45,979 nt of DNA from Treponema sp. (GTDB lineage Bacteria > Spirochaetota > Spirochaetia > Treponematales > Breznakiellaceae), in assembly GCA_009782955.1 (NCBI GenBank), contig WRIB01000012.1:1-45979 (forward strand). The letters are read 5' to 3'. The translations under genes and the position numbers were made by a program. Below, one piece after another: positions 1-6,628 of the stretch; within the stretch, counting starts at the first letter, position 1, and each line of letters opens with the position of its first letter. The notes below the pieces were generated by a model. The model ran no database searches. It was given only the letters and a program-made list of their open reading frames with translations, and was not told the origin of the DNA.

Positions 1-120
1 TATATCATTTCATGGAACGAGTCTGGGCGTAAGTTTTGTTGGACAAAAAACTATGATGATATAAAAACCTCCATCGAAAAAGCAAAGAGTGGTTTATGAT
101 ATTTGTATTTTTCAGAACAC
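1..120 (+). mobile_element. IS630-family element, 3' fragment (transposase C-terminus and right end)
   Basis: Positions 1-99 are the end of an open frame whose last residues (CWTKNYDDI...IEKAKSGL, stop TGA 97-99) resemble the C-terminal tail of IS630-type transposases, which usually end with a W-(T/K)-K segment followed by a short helix. The bases after it end in CAGAACAC at 113-120 followed by TA. The same CAGAACAC-TA end occurs on the minus strand of the copy at 5316-5623, and it is an imperfect inverted match to the left end at 1227 (GTGCTCCG against GTGTTCTG). IS630 elements insert at TA. The 5' part lies outside the window. Confidence 0.6.
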
Positions 121-260
121 TAGGCTACGAAAAATCCCAGTCGGCGCATAGCGCCTTTGTGGGATTTTTCTCCGCCAAAGTTTTTTGTGCCCGTAAAATA
201 CTTCGCATTTTCCTTATCGGGCACAAAAAACCTTCGTTTACAGCCGGGACGTTATATGCC
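121..260 (+). repeat. attC-like palindrome A (right part), interrupted by IS630
   Basis: From TAGGCTACG (121-129) to GTTATATGCC (251-260) this stretch folds into nested inverted repeats: AAAAATCCC with GGGATTTTT, GGCGC with GCGCC, and TTTTTTGTGCCCG with CGGGCACAAAAAA. It ends CGTTTACAGCCGGGACGTTATATGCC-like, with segments shared by the palindromes at 1820, 2878 and 3137. The final GTTATATGCC is the exact complement of GGCATATAAC at 1208-1217, so the left half at 1208 and this right half would make one complete site. Resemblance to integron attC sites (R''/L'' and L'/R' arms) is seen. Function is inferred. A reading frame runs through it but is not a gene. Confidence 0.6.
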
Positions 261-311
261 ATTTGTCCTAAACTGTATGAAAAAACACACAAATTTATTT
301 TTTAACGGCTC

Positions 312-340
312 TTGACATAATTTTTAAAATATGGTATTAA
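312..340 (+). promoter_or_regulatory. Sigma-70-type promoter of the restriction endonuclease cassette
   Basis: TTGACA (312-317), a 17-base spacer and TATTAA (335-340) lie just upstream of an AAGGAG ribosome-binding site and the ATG at 360. The cassette therefore carries its own promoter. Confidence 0.6.
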
Positions 341-359
341 AAAACATAAGGAGATCAAA

Positions 360-1195
360 ATGGGAAAAATAATTAAAAACTTTAATGGCTTGGACATAAA
401 AAAAAGAATAATTGAACACCATAAAAATATAGGTTATCAAGTTGATGAAAAAGGTTATGTGAGTAAAATTGAAGATAATTTACTGACTGCCTATCCAAAT
501 TGGAATGAAATAAGGCAAGAATTGGAAAAAGGCGATGGAAGTGAATTATCTCTTAAAAATGGCCGTGCAAAATTTCAGGCTGTTCATTCATCAAGTGCAT
601 TATGTGTAAATACTTTTTCTATGGTTAAATTGCATAAAAAAGAAATGTCATTGTTCAAAACTGATGGTTTCAAAAATGCAGAGTTTGAAAAAAATTAAAT
701 ACAGGCATTAGCACACCAAATTTAGATTTTTATTTAACCAATGATATTAAAATAATTGGAATTGAAAGTAAATTTACTGAATTATTGGAACCAAAATTAC
801 CAAATACTAATCTTGAAAAGTATTTGTCAAAAGACTTGAAACTTCCTGAAGGATTTAATGAGGTCTTAAAATACTATTTAAATTGCAAAGAAAAACTTCA
901 TTTGGATGCAGCTCAGTTATTAAAACATATGATTGGTTTGCTAATGGAAAAATTCAACAGTAACATAAAAACAACAAATTTAATTTATTTATATTGGGTT
1001 CCACTAAACTGGAGAGATATTGATATATATCAAAAACATGAAGAAGAGATAAACATATTTAAAGCAAAAACCTTTGGTTTTTTGTTACCTGTTAATGCAT
1101 ATTCATATGTGGAATTTTTAAATATGCTAGAGAAAAATAAAAAAACAGAAAACATTGTAAAAAAACTAAAAGAAAGATATTTATTTGAAATATAA
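360..1195 (+). pseudogene. PGN_0703-type putative restriction endonuclease, frameshifted
   Basis: Two frames together spell one protein of about 278 residues. The first half (360-698, ATG with AAGGAG ribosome-binding site) has a YPNWNEIRQEL segment and the AVHSSSALCVN segment. The second half opens in another frame at about 692 and carries NLDFYL...IIGIESKFTE, the D...ExK core of a PD-(D/E)XK nuclease (Asp codon 725, Glu 764, Lys 770). This matches what I know of the PGN_0703 family of putative restriction endonucleases. The break is one base in the A-run at 688-694. Adding one A restores FEKKLNTGIS and the full protein. It may be a real mutation, a phase-variable tract, programmed slippage or a sequencing error. 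The gene sits alone between two attC-like sites and no cognate methyltransferase lies in the same cassette. Confidence 0.7.
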
Positions 1196-1207
1196 AAAAG
1201 GACAAAC

Positions 1208-1226
1208 GGCATATAACAAACGGTTA
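1208..1226 (+). repeat. attC-like palindrome B (left half), interrupted by IS630
   Basis: GGCATATAACAAACGG starts 12 bases after the stop codon of the preceding gene, the usual place for a cassette recombination site. It has the attC-style inverse core (ATATAAC) followed by AAACG. The continuation GGT-TA is cut by the IS630 left end. Its complement (CGTTT...GTTATATGCC) is found at 234-260. Confidence 0.55.
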
Positions 1227-1390
1227 GTGCTCCGACGGGGTGTTATAAACAAGCTTATCCGGTTTGTATGCCAGGAAAAACCCAAAGATGGGACACACTT
1301 GAGTACCCGTGAATTAAGCAGACGTTTTGACATCAGCCATACCGCGATAAACACAATACTACGAGAGCAGGGAATTAAGCCGCATCTGGT
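1227..1390 (+). mobile_element. IS630-family element, 5' fragment (left end and transposase N-terminus)
   Basis: The fragment begins GTGCTCCG next to TA (1225-1226) and encodes the N-terminal helix-turn-helix of an IS630-type transposase (STRELSRRFDISHTAINTIL) without a start codon of its own. Positions 1242-1390 are nearly identical to 5475-5623 on the minus strand; I count only a handful of differences. The sequence then breaks off in HLV and runs into an unrelated decayed gene, so this is a truncated copy that cannot transpose. Confidence 0.7.
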
Positions 1391-1759
1391 TTTGGTTATC
1401 TATAATTCCACTTGGTATTTTAAATGGTGAATTAAGGCAATATTTTGTTGAGCCTTTAGTTGTGATAAAAAATTTCAAGTCCTATTAGTGGATTGATTTT
1501 GTGTATTTTAGTTTTTATTGTTTCCTTTATATTTATTCCACGATTGGGAAATGGAACAAAAAAGATATAAATTAAAATTGGAATTTTATGGATTTTTGCT
1601 ACAATAATATTTGAAACGATTTTTAGGATATTATTAAGAAATTCATTTAATGAAATAATTAACGCATATAATGTAACAACAGGAAATTTATAGGCTATTG
1701 TTTTAATTTTTACTGGATTTGCTCCAATAATTATTGCTAAATTCAAACATATTAACTAA
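1388..1759 (+). pseudogene. Decayed small integral-membrane protein
   Basis: Reading the plus strand across one frameshift (near 1467) and two in-frame stops gives a coherent hydrophobic protein: WLSIIPLGILNGELRQYF, then SGLILCILVFIVSFIFIPRLG, then KIGILWIFATIIFETIFR and a last segment IVLIFTGFAPIIIAKFK. The pattern of three or four membrane helices with N-G-x-L-R, FE-x-x-F and an N-x-x-x-G-x-L/W motif recalls a widespread family of short uncharacterised membrane proteins that I cannot name. The second stop (TAG for an expected TGG) and the first (TAA after GTKKI) show decay. The 5' end is replaced by the IS630 fragment. Frames on the opposite strand are shadows. Confidence 0.5.
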
Positions 1760-1819
1760 TAAAGTATTATGGAAAATATAAATTAAAGAATATAATTTGT
1801 TGTATAAAACAGACCAAGC

Positions 1820-2020
1820 GGCATATAAAAAGACTTTATATGCTTCGCCGCCTTACGGCGGCTCGGGCTCCGAAAAACCGCAGTCGGGCTTTCAGCCCTT
1901 TGAGCGGTTTTCTCTCCGCCAAAGTTTGCCAGCCCTGGTCTTGCTACGCAAGCCCTTATTCGGGCTGTCAAGCCGTCGCATACAGCAGGGACATTATGTT
2001 AAATATGGGCTAAGTTGGTT
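1820..2020 (+). repeat. attC-like palindrome C
   Basis: The site starts GGCATATAA and ends near ATTATGTT (1993-2000), with strong internal inverted repeats (GCCGCC/GGCGGC; GGGCTTTCAGCCC; AAGCCC/GGGCT). Its right part shares GCCAGCCCTG...TTATTCGGGCT...CAGC-GGGAC and the tail GGGCTAAGTTGGTT with the palindrome at 2878. Its left part shares AGACTTTA...CCGCCTTA-GGCGGC with that at 3137. It follows the decayed membrane gene, as expected for a cassette's site. The outer cores are degenerate. Confidence 0.5.
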
Positions 2021-2205
2021 GTAAAAGTTGTATAAAAAGTATACAGTATTTAATTTAATGTAAAATCCAATAATGATCAGAAATATTAATTTTTATTTTT
2101 TATTAATTATTTTTAATATGACATACTGTTGTCATATTATATATTTTAAAGTAAAAAAACATTTCCGTATGGACAGGTTAAATATCTATTTTGAGAATAA
2201 TTATT

Positions 2206-2563
2206 ATGGAAAAAACAGTAGAATTAACAATGTGCGGCTATCGGTGAAACTTGTTTAAGGCTTTTTCCCACAAAGGTTATATATTGCATTGATTGCAGGT
2301 GCAGTAAACTGGATGCAAAAAGATTGGATAAGGATTGTCCAGTCAGAGATTGAGTTCTCGAAAAAAGTATATTGCATTGTGGGCAATGTAATGATTATCC
2401 TTGTGAAAAATTCAATAAACGTAAAGGCATGACTTTTGATGAGGTAAAATAAAAATTTGAAGAAAAATTTGATCCAAATGAGTATAATGACTTTTTAATT
2501 GCATATGATAATCAAAATATTATGGCTCAATACAGAAACGAATTTAAAAAAATAAAAAAATAA
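2206..2563 (+). pseudogene. Decayed DUF3795-type cysteine-rich protein
   Basis: The ATG at 2206 begins MEKTVELTMCGYR followed by a stop. Reading on through several frame changes gives CRCSKLDAKRLDKDCPVR, then LHCGQCNDYPCEKFNKRKGM, then a C-terminal part ending MAQYRNEFKKIKK at the TAA 2561-2563. The spaced Cys pairs (C-G-Y-R...CRC...DCPVR...HCGQC...YPCEKF...KRKG) are those of DUF3795 proteins, which are small putative metal-binding proteins of unknown role. At least three stops or frameshifts are needed, so the gene is dead. It shares a cassette-like interval with the reductase remnant that follows. Confidence 0.6.
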
Positions 2564-2619
2564 AAAACGGTGTTCTCTATTACATTTGAGACAATGGCGT
2601 TTGCATAAAGGGGATAAAT

Positions 2620-2883
2620 ATGAAAACAGTTATTATTTATGGTGTAGAACATAAAGGAAATAATTATAATGCGGTTTAAATTTTTAAAAATAAACTCAAT
2701 AATAATAAAGATGAATTAATAGAATATTTCCTGCCAAAAGATATACCACATTTTTGTATTGGCTGTTATAATTGTTTTATTAAAGGTGAAGAATTTTGTC
2801 CACATCAAGAATATATTGCTCCTATTAAAAATGTAATTTGGAATGCGGAATTAATTGTTTTTGTCAGTCCCGTATATGCGTAA
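2620..2883 (+). pseudogene. Truncated NADPH-dependent FMN reductase / flavodoxin-like protein
   Basis: An ATG at 2620 follows an AAAGGGG ribosome-binding site. The frame reads MKTVIIYGVEHKGNNYNAV, then a TAA at 2677, then continues through HFCIGCYNCFIKGEEFCPH to LIVFVSPVYA and a TAA at 2881. The flavodoxin-like N-terminus, the CIGCxxC segment and the SPVY loop are typical of NADPH-dependent FMN reductases (NQO family, about 180-200 residues). Here the C-terminal half is missing because the attC-like palindrome at 2878 begins exactly there. One in-frame stop and loss of half the fold make it non-functional. Confidence 0.6.
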
Positions 2884-3056
2884 CGCCGCCATAAGGCGGC
2901 TAATTTACATTTGGCTAAGTCAGTCACTTCGCTTGTTCCCAAGCCTCATTCCGGCACAGTTTGCCAGCCCTGCAAAACCTGCGGTTTTGCTTATTCGGGC
3001 TATCAAACCGTCATATACAGCCGGGACGTTATATGAAATACGGGCTAAGTTGGTTT
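2878..3056 (+). repeat. attC-like palindrome D
   Basis: The site runs from GCGTAAC (2878-2884) to GTTATAT (3028-3034). Outside the cores, CCCGTAT (from 2870) pairs with ATACGGG (3039-3045). Inside are GCCGCC/GGCGGC and CAAAACC/GGTTTTG hairpins. The tail GGGCTAAGTTGGTTT is shared with palindrome C. It truncates the flavin reductase remnant. The next 80 bases up to palindrome E contain no supportable gene, only an ATG reading a few codons into the following site. Confidence 0.55.
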
Positions 3057-3136
3057 GAATATAAAAAAGTGTGTAATAAATCATACAATAACAAATAATT
3101 AAAATGATCAAAAAAAATATAGAGCGCCCATACTTC

Positions 3137-3248
3137 GCCTAACAGGACTTTAAACGTACACCGCCTTATGGCGGCTTTGTCTAAGAAAAATGCTACGCAT
3201 TTTTCTTATCGGGCTGCAAAATCTTCGTTTACAACCGGAATGTTAGGC
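3137..3248 (+). repeat. attC-like palindrome E (best conserved)
   Basis: GCCTAAC at 3137-3143 and GTTAGGC at 3242-3248 are perfect complements matching the attC consensus RYYYAAC...GTTRRRY. Inner arms AAACG and CGTTT, an offset typical of L''/L' boxes, and a central stem (AAGAAAAATGC with GCATTTTTCTT) complete the structure. The length of 112 bases is within the usual attC range. It lies between an empty interval and the HNH/methyltransferase cassette. Confidence 0.7.
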
Positions 3249-3258
3249 GCAATAATGA

Positions 3259-3287
3259 TTTACAAAATTACAGAATTCATGTAAAAT
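3259..3287 (+). promoter_or_regulatory. Promoter of the restriction-modification cassette
   Basis: TTTACA (3259-3264), 17 bases and TAAAAT (3282-3287) lie directly after palindrome E and about 40 bases upstream of the HNH gene. Confidence 0.5.
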
Positions 3288-3327
3288 AATGAAAAATTAG
3301 ATTGATTGTATGAAATATCATACATAA

Positions 3328-4096
3328 ATGGGAGTATTTTTGGAAAAAACTTACGATGGAGGTACTGTCCTATTAAAATTACTATATTATTGCAATCAAA
3401 AAAGAGAAGTTTATTTTAAAAGAGCTGATGTTACCGAATTTCTAGTAAATTCACATATATTTGAAATACCAAATAAACAAGGATTCGGTGGAAACTTATC
3501 ATATTTTAGTTTTGAAGTAAAAATGGATATAGATAAAGAGAGTATTCTATTATTACGAGGAAATCATATAAACGACAACTATTTATTAGGCAAAGTTAAC
3601 ATAAGAAAAAAATAATAATCAAATAATTGTATATTGTAATGAAGAAATATTAAAATTACTAAATAAACGTAGTTATGAAATTGCAGAAAAAGAAACAACA
3701 AAAAAAGTATTAAATAGTATTAGGTTAAATCATAGTGCACTTAGAACTTTAGCACTAAATCGTGATAACTATAAATGTTTATTATGTGATATTCATGATG
3801 AAAAACTATTAATTTGCAGCCATATAAAACCCTGGAAAACTAATGATGGTAGATTAGATTTAAATAATGTGCTAACACTATGTAGATTACATGATGTACT
3901 GTTTGATAAAGGCTATCTGTCGTTTAATAATGATGGATATGTAAATTATTCTAGTAATGAAATATTTAAGAATAATGGGATTGAGGCTTTTTTGAGTAAA
4001 AGCTATAATAAGTTAGAAATAACAATTAATGAAGCAATGAAAAATTATATTAAATATCATTTTGATTATATTTTTGAGAAGAATGGGGTTAATTGA
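3328..4096 (+). pseudogene. HNH restriction endonuclease, frameshifted
   Basis: Two frames join into one protein of about 255 residues. The N-terminal part (3328-3615) is a beta-rich domain I do not recognise. The second frame, open from about 3605, contains LNRDNYKCLLC...ICSHIKPW...LDLNNVLTLCRLHDVLFDKG, a complete HNH nuclease core (Cys codons 3776, 3785 and 3881; His codons 3821 and 3890). Such proteins occur as type II restriction enzymes beside a methyltransferase, which is the case here. The break is one extra base in the A-run 3605-3611; removing it joins NIRK to NNNQIIVYC. The start may be TTG at 3340, because GGGAG sits five bases before it, rather than ATG 3328, which lacks a ribosome-binding site. 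The 3' end overlaps the methyltransferase start. Confidence 0.7.
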
Positions 4097-5249
4097 TTTT
4101 ATGCAAGCTGTTATGAATAATCTACCAATAAGAAAATTGAATATTTCCGTAAATGAAAACGAAGAATATCTAAATAAACAAATTATAACATATATAGGGA
4201 ATAAAAGAAGTTTATTACCATTTATTAAAATCGGTTTGACTAAAGCTATGGCGAGACTTGGTAAAACTAAAATTAAGACTTTCGATGTATTTTCTGGTTC
4301 TGGGGTTGTAGCTCGTTATTTAAAATCATGTTCTTCAAAAATTATTGTGAATGATTTGGAAAAATATTCAGAAATAATTAATAGTTGCTATTTATCCAAT
4401 TTTTCAGAAGTAAATATGTATAAAATTATTGAGTATTATAATAAACTATTATATCAATTGAATGATGAAAAATTATTACCAGGATTTATTACTAAATTAT
4501 ATGCACCAAGAAGCAGGAATGTCATTCGAAAAAAAGATAGGGTATTTTATACATACAGAAATGCATGTTACATTGATACAGCAAGAAAATACTTAGAAAA
4601 AATTCCTTATGAGTATAAACATTATTTTTTGGCTCCCTTGTTATCAGAAGCATCTATACATTCAAATACATCAGGTGTGTTTAAAGGTTTTTATAAAGAT
4701 TCAAAAACAGGCATAGGTAAATTTGGAGGTAATAATGAAGATGCTTTAACAAGGATTCTTGGAAATATATCTATACCATTTCCAATATTTAGTAATTTTG
4801 AATGTGAGTATGAAATTCACCGAGGAGATTCAAACATTATAACTGAATCTGTTGATGAGGTTGATCTTGCATATATTGATCCGCCATATAACCAACATCC
4901 ATATGGATCAAATTATTTTATGTTAAATTTAATTATTGATTACATTGAACCTCAAAACATTAGTGACATTTCAGGTATCCCAGATAATTGGAATAGATCA
5001 TATTATAATAAAAAGGCACATGCATATAATTCATTTAAGGAACTTATTGAAAAAATTAAAGCAAAATATTTATTAATTTCTTTTAATTCAGAAGGTTTCA
5101 TAAAGCATAGCGAAATGGTTAAATTAATTAAAAAAATTGGGAAAACAGAAATACTTGAAACTAAATATAATACATTCAGAGGTAGCAGAAACCTAAGAAA
5201 TAGAGACATTCATGTTAAAGAATATTTATACTTAGTTGAAAAACAATAA
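4083..5249 (+). CDS. D12-class N6-adenine DNA methyltransferase
   Basis: This gene would methylate adenine in a short recognition site, protecting the host from the adjoining HNH nuclease. The protein (388 residues from ATG 4083) has the class alpha (D12/Dam-like) order: a YIGNKRSLLPFI segment near the N-terminus, the S-adenosylmethionine motif FDVFSGSG (residues 67-74), a target-recognition region, and the catalytic DPPY (266-269) followed by NQHPYGSNYF. YIGNKR-type enzymes include CATG methyltransferases, but the specificity here cannot be read. ATG 4083 overlaps the HNH stop by 14 bases; ATG 4101 or 4113 is possible. The frame is intact although the partner nuclease is broken, so the methyltransferase may act as an orphan. 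Confidence 0.85.
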   Translation: MGLIDFMQAVMNNLPIRKLNISVNENEEYLNKQIITYIGNKRSLLPFIKIGLTKAMARLGKTKIKTFDVFSGSGVVARYLKSCSSKIIVNDLEKYSEIINSCYLSNFSEVNMYKIIEYYNKLLYQLNDEKLLPGFITKLYAPRSRNVIRKKDRVFYTYRNACYIDTARKYLEKIPYEYKHYFLAPLLSEASIHSNTSGVFKGFYKDSKTGIGKFGGNNEDALTRILGNISIPFPIFSNFECEYEIHRGDSNIITESVDEVDLAYIDPPYNQHPYGSNYFMLNLIIDYIEPQNISDISGIPDNWNRSYYNKKAHAYNSFKELIEKIKAKYLLISFNSEGFIKHSEMVKLIKKIGKTEILETKYNTFRGSRNLRNRDIHVKEYLYLVEKQ

Positions 5250-5259
5250 AATTATTACT

Positions 5260-5315
5260 GCGCCTAATGGTTAGGCGCTGCGGCGCCGGTAGGCGGCTGG
5301 GCTTACGTCCGCCTA
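5260..5315 (+). repeat. attC-like palindrome F (left part), interrupted by IS630
   Basis: Ten bases after the methyltransferase stop, GCGCCTAATGGTTAGGCGC (5260-5278) forms a near-perfect palindrome. It is followed by GCGGCGCC and by AGGCGG...CCGCCT. The last bases CGCC-TA meet the IS630 right end at 5316. The GCCTAA start and position fit an attC-like site that was cut by the insertion. Confidence 0.5.
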
Positions 5316-5623
5316 GTGTTCTGTAAAAAAAAGATATTACATATGAAATGCTCAACAAACCAATCAGACTTCCCTTTCAGATATTTTTTTACTGCAGGCA
5401 CTTTATGCGATAAATAGTTGTCCGCTATGATGTGCAGTACTTTTTTCTTAGGCTCCTTACGGTCAAACCGCTTTACCAGATGTGGCTTAATCCCCTGCTC
5501 TCGTAGTATTGTGTTTATCGCGGTATGGCTGATGTCAAAACGTCTGCTTAATTCACGGGCATTCAAGCGTGTCCCATCTTTGGGTTTTTCCTGGCATACA
5601 AACCGGATAAGCTTGTTTATAAC
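5316..5623 (-). mobile_element. IS630-family element, internal-deletion derivative
   Basis: On the minus strand the frame reads VINKLIRFVCQEKPKDGT, the helix-turn-helix (NARELSRRFDISHTAINTIL), GIKPHLVKRFDRKEPKKK and then VLHIIADNYLSHKVPAVKKYL. The last part is the second-Asp region of the DDE catalytic core, so the middle of the transposase is missing. A tail leads to the right end CAGAACAC-TA at 5314-5323. The left terminal repeat seen at 1227 is absent here; similarity starts at GTTATAAAC. The element lies in the opposite orientation to the other two fragments and cannot make an active transposase. Confidence 0.7.
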
Positions 5624-5647
5624 TTGAGAATATATTGTAAGTAAATA

Positions 5648-5676
5648 TTGACATAAAAGAAAGAATGAGATAAAAT
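5648..5676 (+). promoter_or_regulatory. Consensus-like promoter upstream of GNAT fragment and PPOX gene
   Basis: TTGACA (5648-5653), a 17-base spacer and TAAAAT (5671-5676) form a near-consensus promoter just outside the IS630 remnant. Confidence 0.6.
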
Positions 5677-5692
5677 ATTATAGAGGAATAAA

Positions 5693-5794
5693 ATGGATGT
5701 AATTATTCGGAAGGCTATTATAGATGATTATGATGAATTAAATAAATTATTTTGGTATGGAGAAAAACTATTTAATTATATTTTGGAAATGTAA
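5693..5794 (+). pseudogene. N-terminal fragment of a GNAT acetyltransferase
   Basis: ATG 5693 follows AGAGGA. The frame reads MDVIIRKAIIDDYDELNKLFW and stops after 33 residues at TAA 5792. I-R-x-A-x-x-x-D-Y/F-x-E/D-L/I is the typical first strand and helix of GNAT acetyltransferases, which run to about 150-170 residues. The remainder of the fold is not found downstream, where the PPOX-type gene begins 33 bases later. Confidence 0.5.
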
Positions 5795-5827
5795 TTTTGT
5801 TATATAATTGGTTTTTTGGAGGATATT

Positions 5828-6241
5828 ATGAAAATAATAAACAAAGCATTAAAATTGGCGAAAAATAAAATTGCTTTTGTTGGCTCTGTAAGTGAAAATA
5901 ATGCCCCAAATGTAAAAGCAATGCTGGTTGCTAAGCATTATGGGTTAAAAACATTTTACTTTGCATCAAATAATTCTGCAATAAGAACAGAACAATATAA
6001 AAAAATTAATAAAGCCTGTGTTTATTTTAATGGTGGGTTTATTTATAAAGGACTTATGTTGGAAGGAACAATGGAAATATTAAATGATATTGAGAATAAA
6101 AAATTAATCTGGAAAAATGGAATGAAAAGTGTATATAAAAATGGAGGAATAAATGATCCGGATTATTGTGTATTAAAATTTACTGCAAAAAATGGAAGGT
6201 ATTATTATTGGTATAAAACGGAAACATTTGATTTGGATTAA
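5828..6241 (+). CDS. Pyridoxamine 5'-phosphate oxidase-fold (PPOX) flavoprotein
   Basis: The protein of 137 residues has the split-barrel flavin-binding pattern of general-stress-protein-26/PPOX-like proteins: KNKIAFVGSVSENNAPNVKAML at the N-terminus, the strand LKTFYFASNNSAIRTEQ, then ACVYFNGGFIYKGLMLEGTMEI and a C-terminal YCVLKFTAKNGRYYYWYKTE. These proteins bind FMN or related cofactors; the substrate is unknown. ATG 5828 was chosen because GGAGG lies five bases upstream. The DUF3781 gene starts two bases after its stop, so the two are likely co-transcribed from the promoter at 5648. AT-rich codon use matches the accessory region. Confidence 0.75.
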   Translation: MKIINKALKLAKNKIAFVGSVSENNAPNVKAMLVAKHYGLKTFYFASNNSAIRTEQYKKINKACVYFNGGFIYKGLMLEGTMEILNDIENKKLIWKNGMKSVYKNGGINDPDYCVLKFTAKNGRYYYWYKTETFDLD

Positions 6242-6243
6242 AA

Positions 6244-6522
6244 ATGAATGATTTATTGACTAATGTAAATAAAATACATACAACCGATTTAGGAATAATA
6301 CGGATTAAGAAGAATCTTGACTTGGAAACAAATAACGTTGTTGGTTGGTGTAAAAATAGAATAAAAAATGCAGCCAAAATTATCAGAAATGGTAAAAATT
6401 GGTATGTGTATAAAGGAAATTCAATAATTACAATAAATGCAAATAGTTATACCATAATTACAGCACATAAAAATAAAAAATGTATAGTAAATCAATATGA
6501 AATTGCCCAAACAGAAGAATGA
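6244..6522 (+). CDS. DUF3781 domain protein
   Basis: A 92-residue protein beginning MNDLLTNVNKIHTTDLGIIRI, then VGWCKNRIKN, GKNWYVYKGNSIITINANSYTIITAHK. The order KIHTT-LG-RI, W-C-x-x-x-I, GKNWYV and IT-NA-SYTIITAHK is that of DUF3781 proteins, small proteins of unknown function often found alone or near PPOX or acetyltransferase genes. It lies two bases after the PPOX gene and has no separate promoter. The hairpin at 6551 follows. Confidence 0.75.
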   Translation: MNDLLTNVNKIHTTDLGIIRIKKNLDLETNNVVGWCKNRIKNAAKIIRNGKNWYVYKGNSIITINANSYTIITAHKNKKCIVNQYEIAQTEE

Positions 6523-6550
6523 ATGCAGCTCCAGCAGATTCTCAAAAATA

Positions 6551-6586
6551 ATGTCAGGTTAAGCATCTTAATACCTAACCTGACAT
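6551..6586. terminator. Hairpin between convergent DUF3781 and hsp20 genes
   Basis: ATGTCAGGTTA (6551-6561) and TAACCTGACAT (6576-6586) are perfect 11-base inverted repeats. The hairpin lies between convergent genes. Neither side has a long T-run (TATTTTTG on the minus strand is the nearer match), so it is a likely but not classical bidirectional terminator. Confidence 0.5.
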
Positions 6587-6628
6587 AAACAATAAAACAT
6601 ACTTTTTTACATTTTTTTTAAATTATTG

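Noticed and set aside
96-305. Open frame of 69 codons on the plus strand
   Set aside because: It runs through the inverted repeats of palindrome A and ends in low-complexity sequence; there is no ribosome-binding site or recognisable motif.
1456-1746. Minus-strand frame of 96 codons
   Set aside because: It is antisense to the decayed membrane-protein gene, whose plus-strand translation is coherent across frames.
1783-2024. Frames on both strands across 1783-2024
   Set aside because: They arise from the inverted repeats of palindrome C; overlapping frames on both strands are expected in a palindrome.
2073-2258. Plus-strand frame of 61 codons
   Set aside because: It overlaps the start of the DUF3795 remnant in another frame and shows no family feature; AT-rich sequence opens frames by chance.
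6551-6586. Hairpin considered as another attC-like site
   Set aside because: GTTAAGC and ACCTAAC cores are present but in the reverse order for attC, and 36 bases is too short; it is better read as a terminator-like hairpin between convergent genes.
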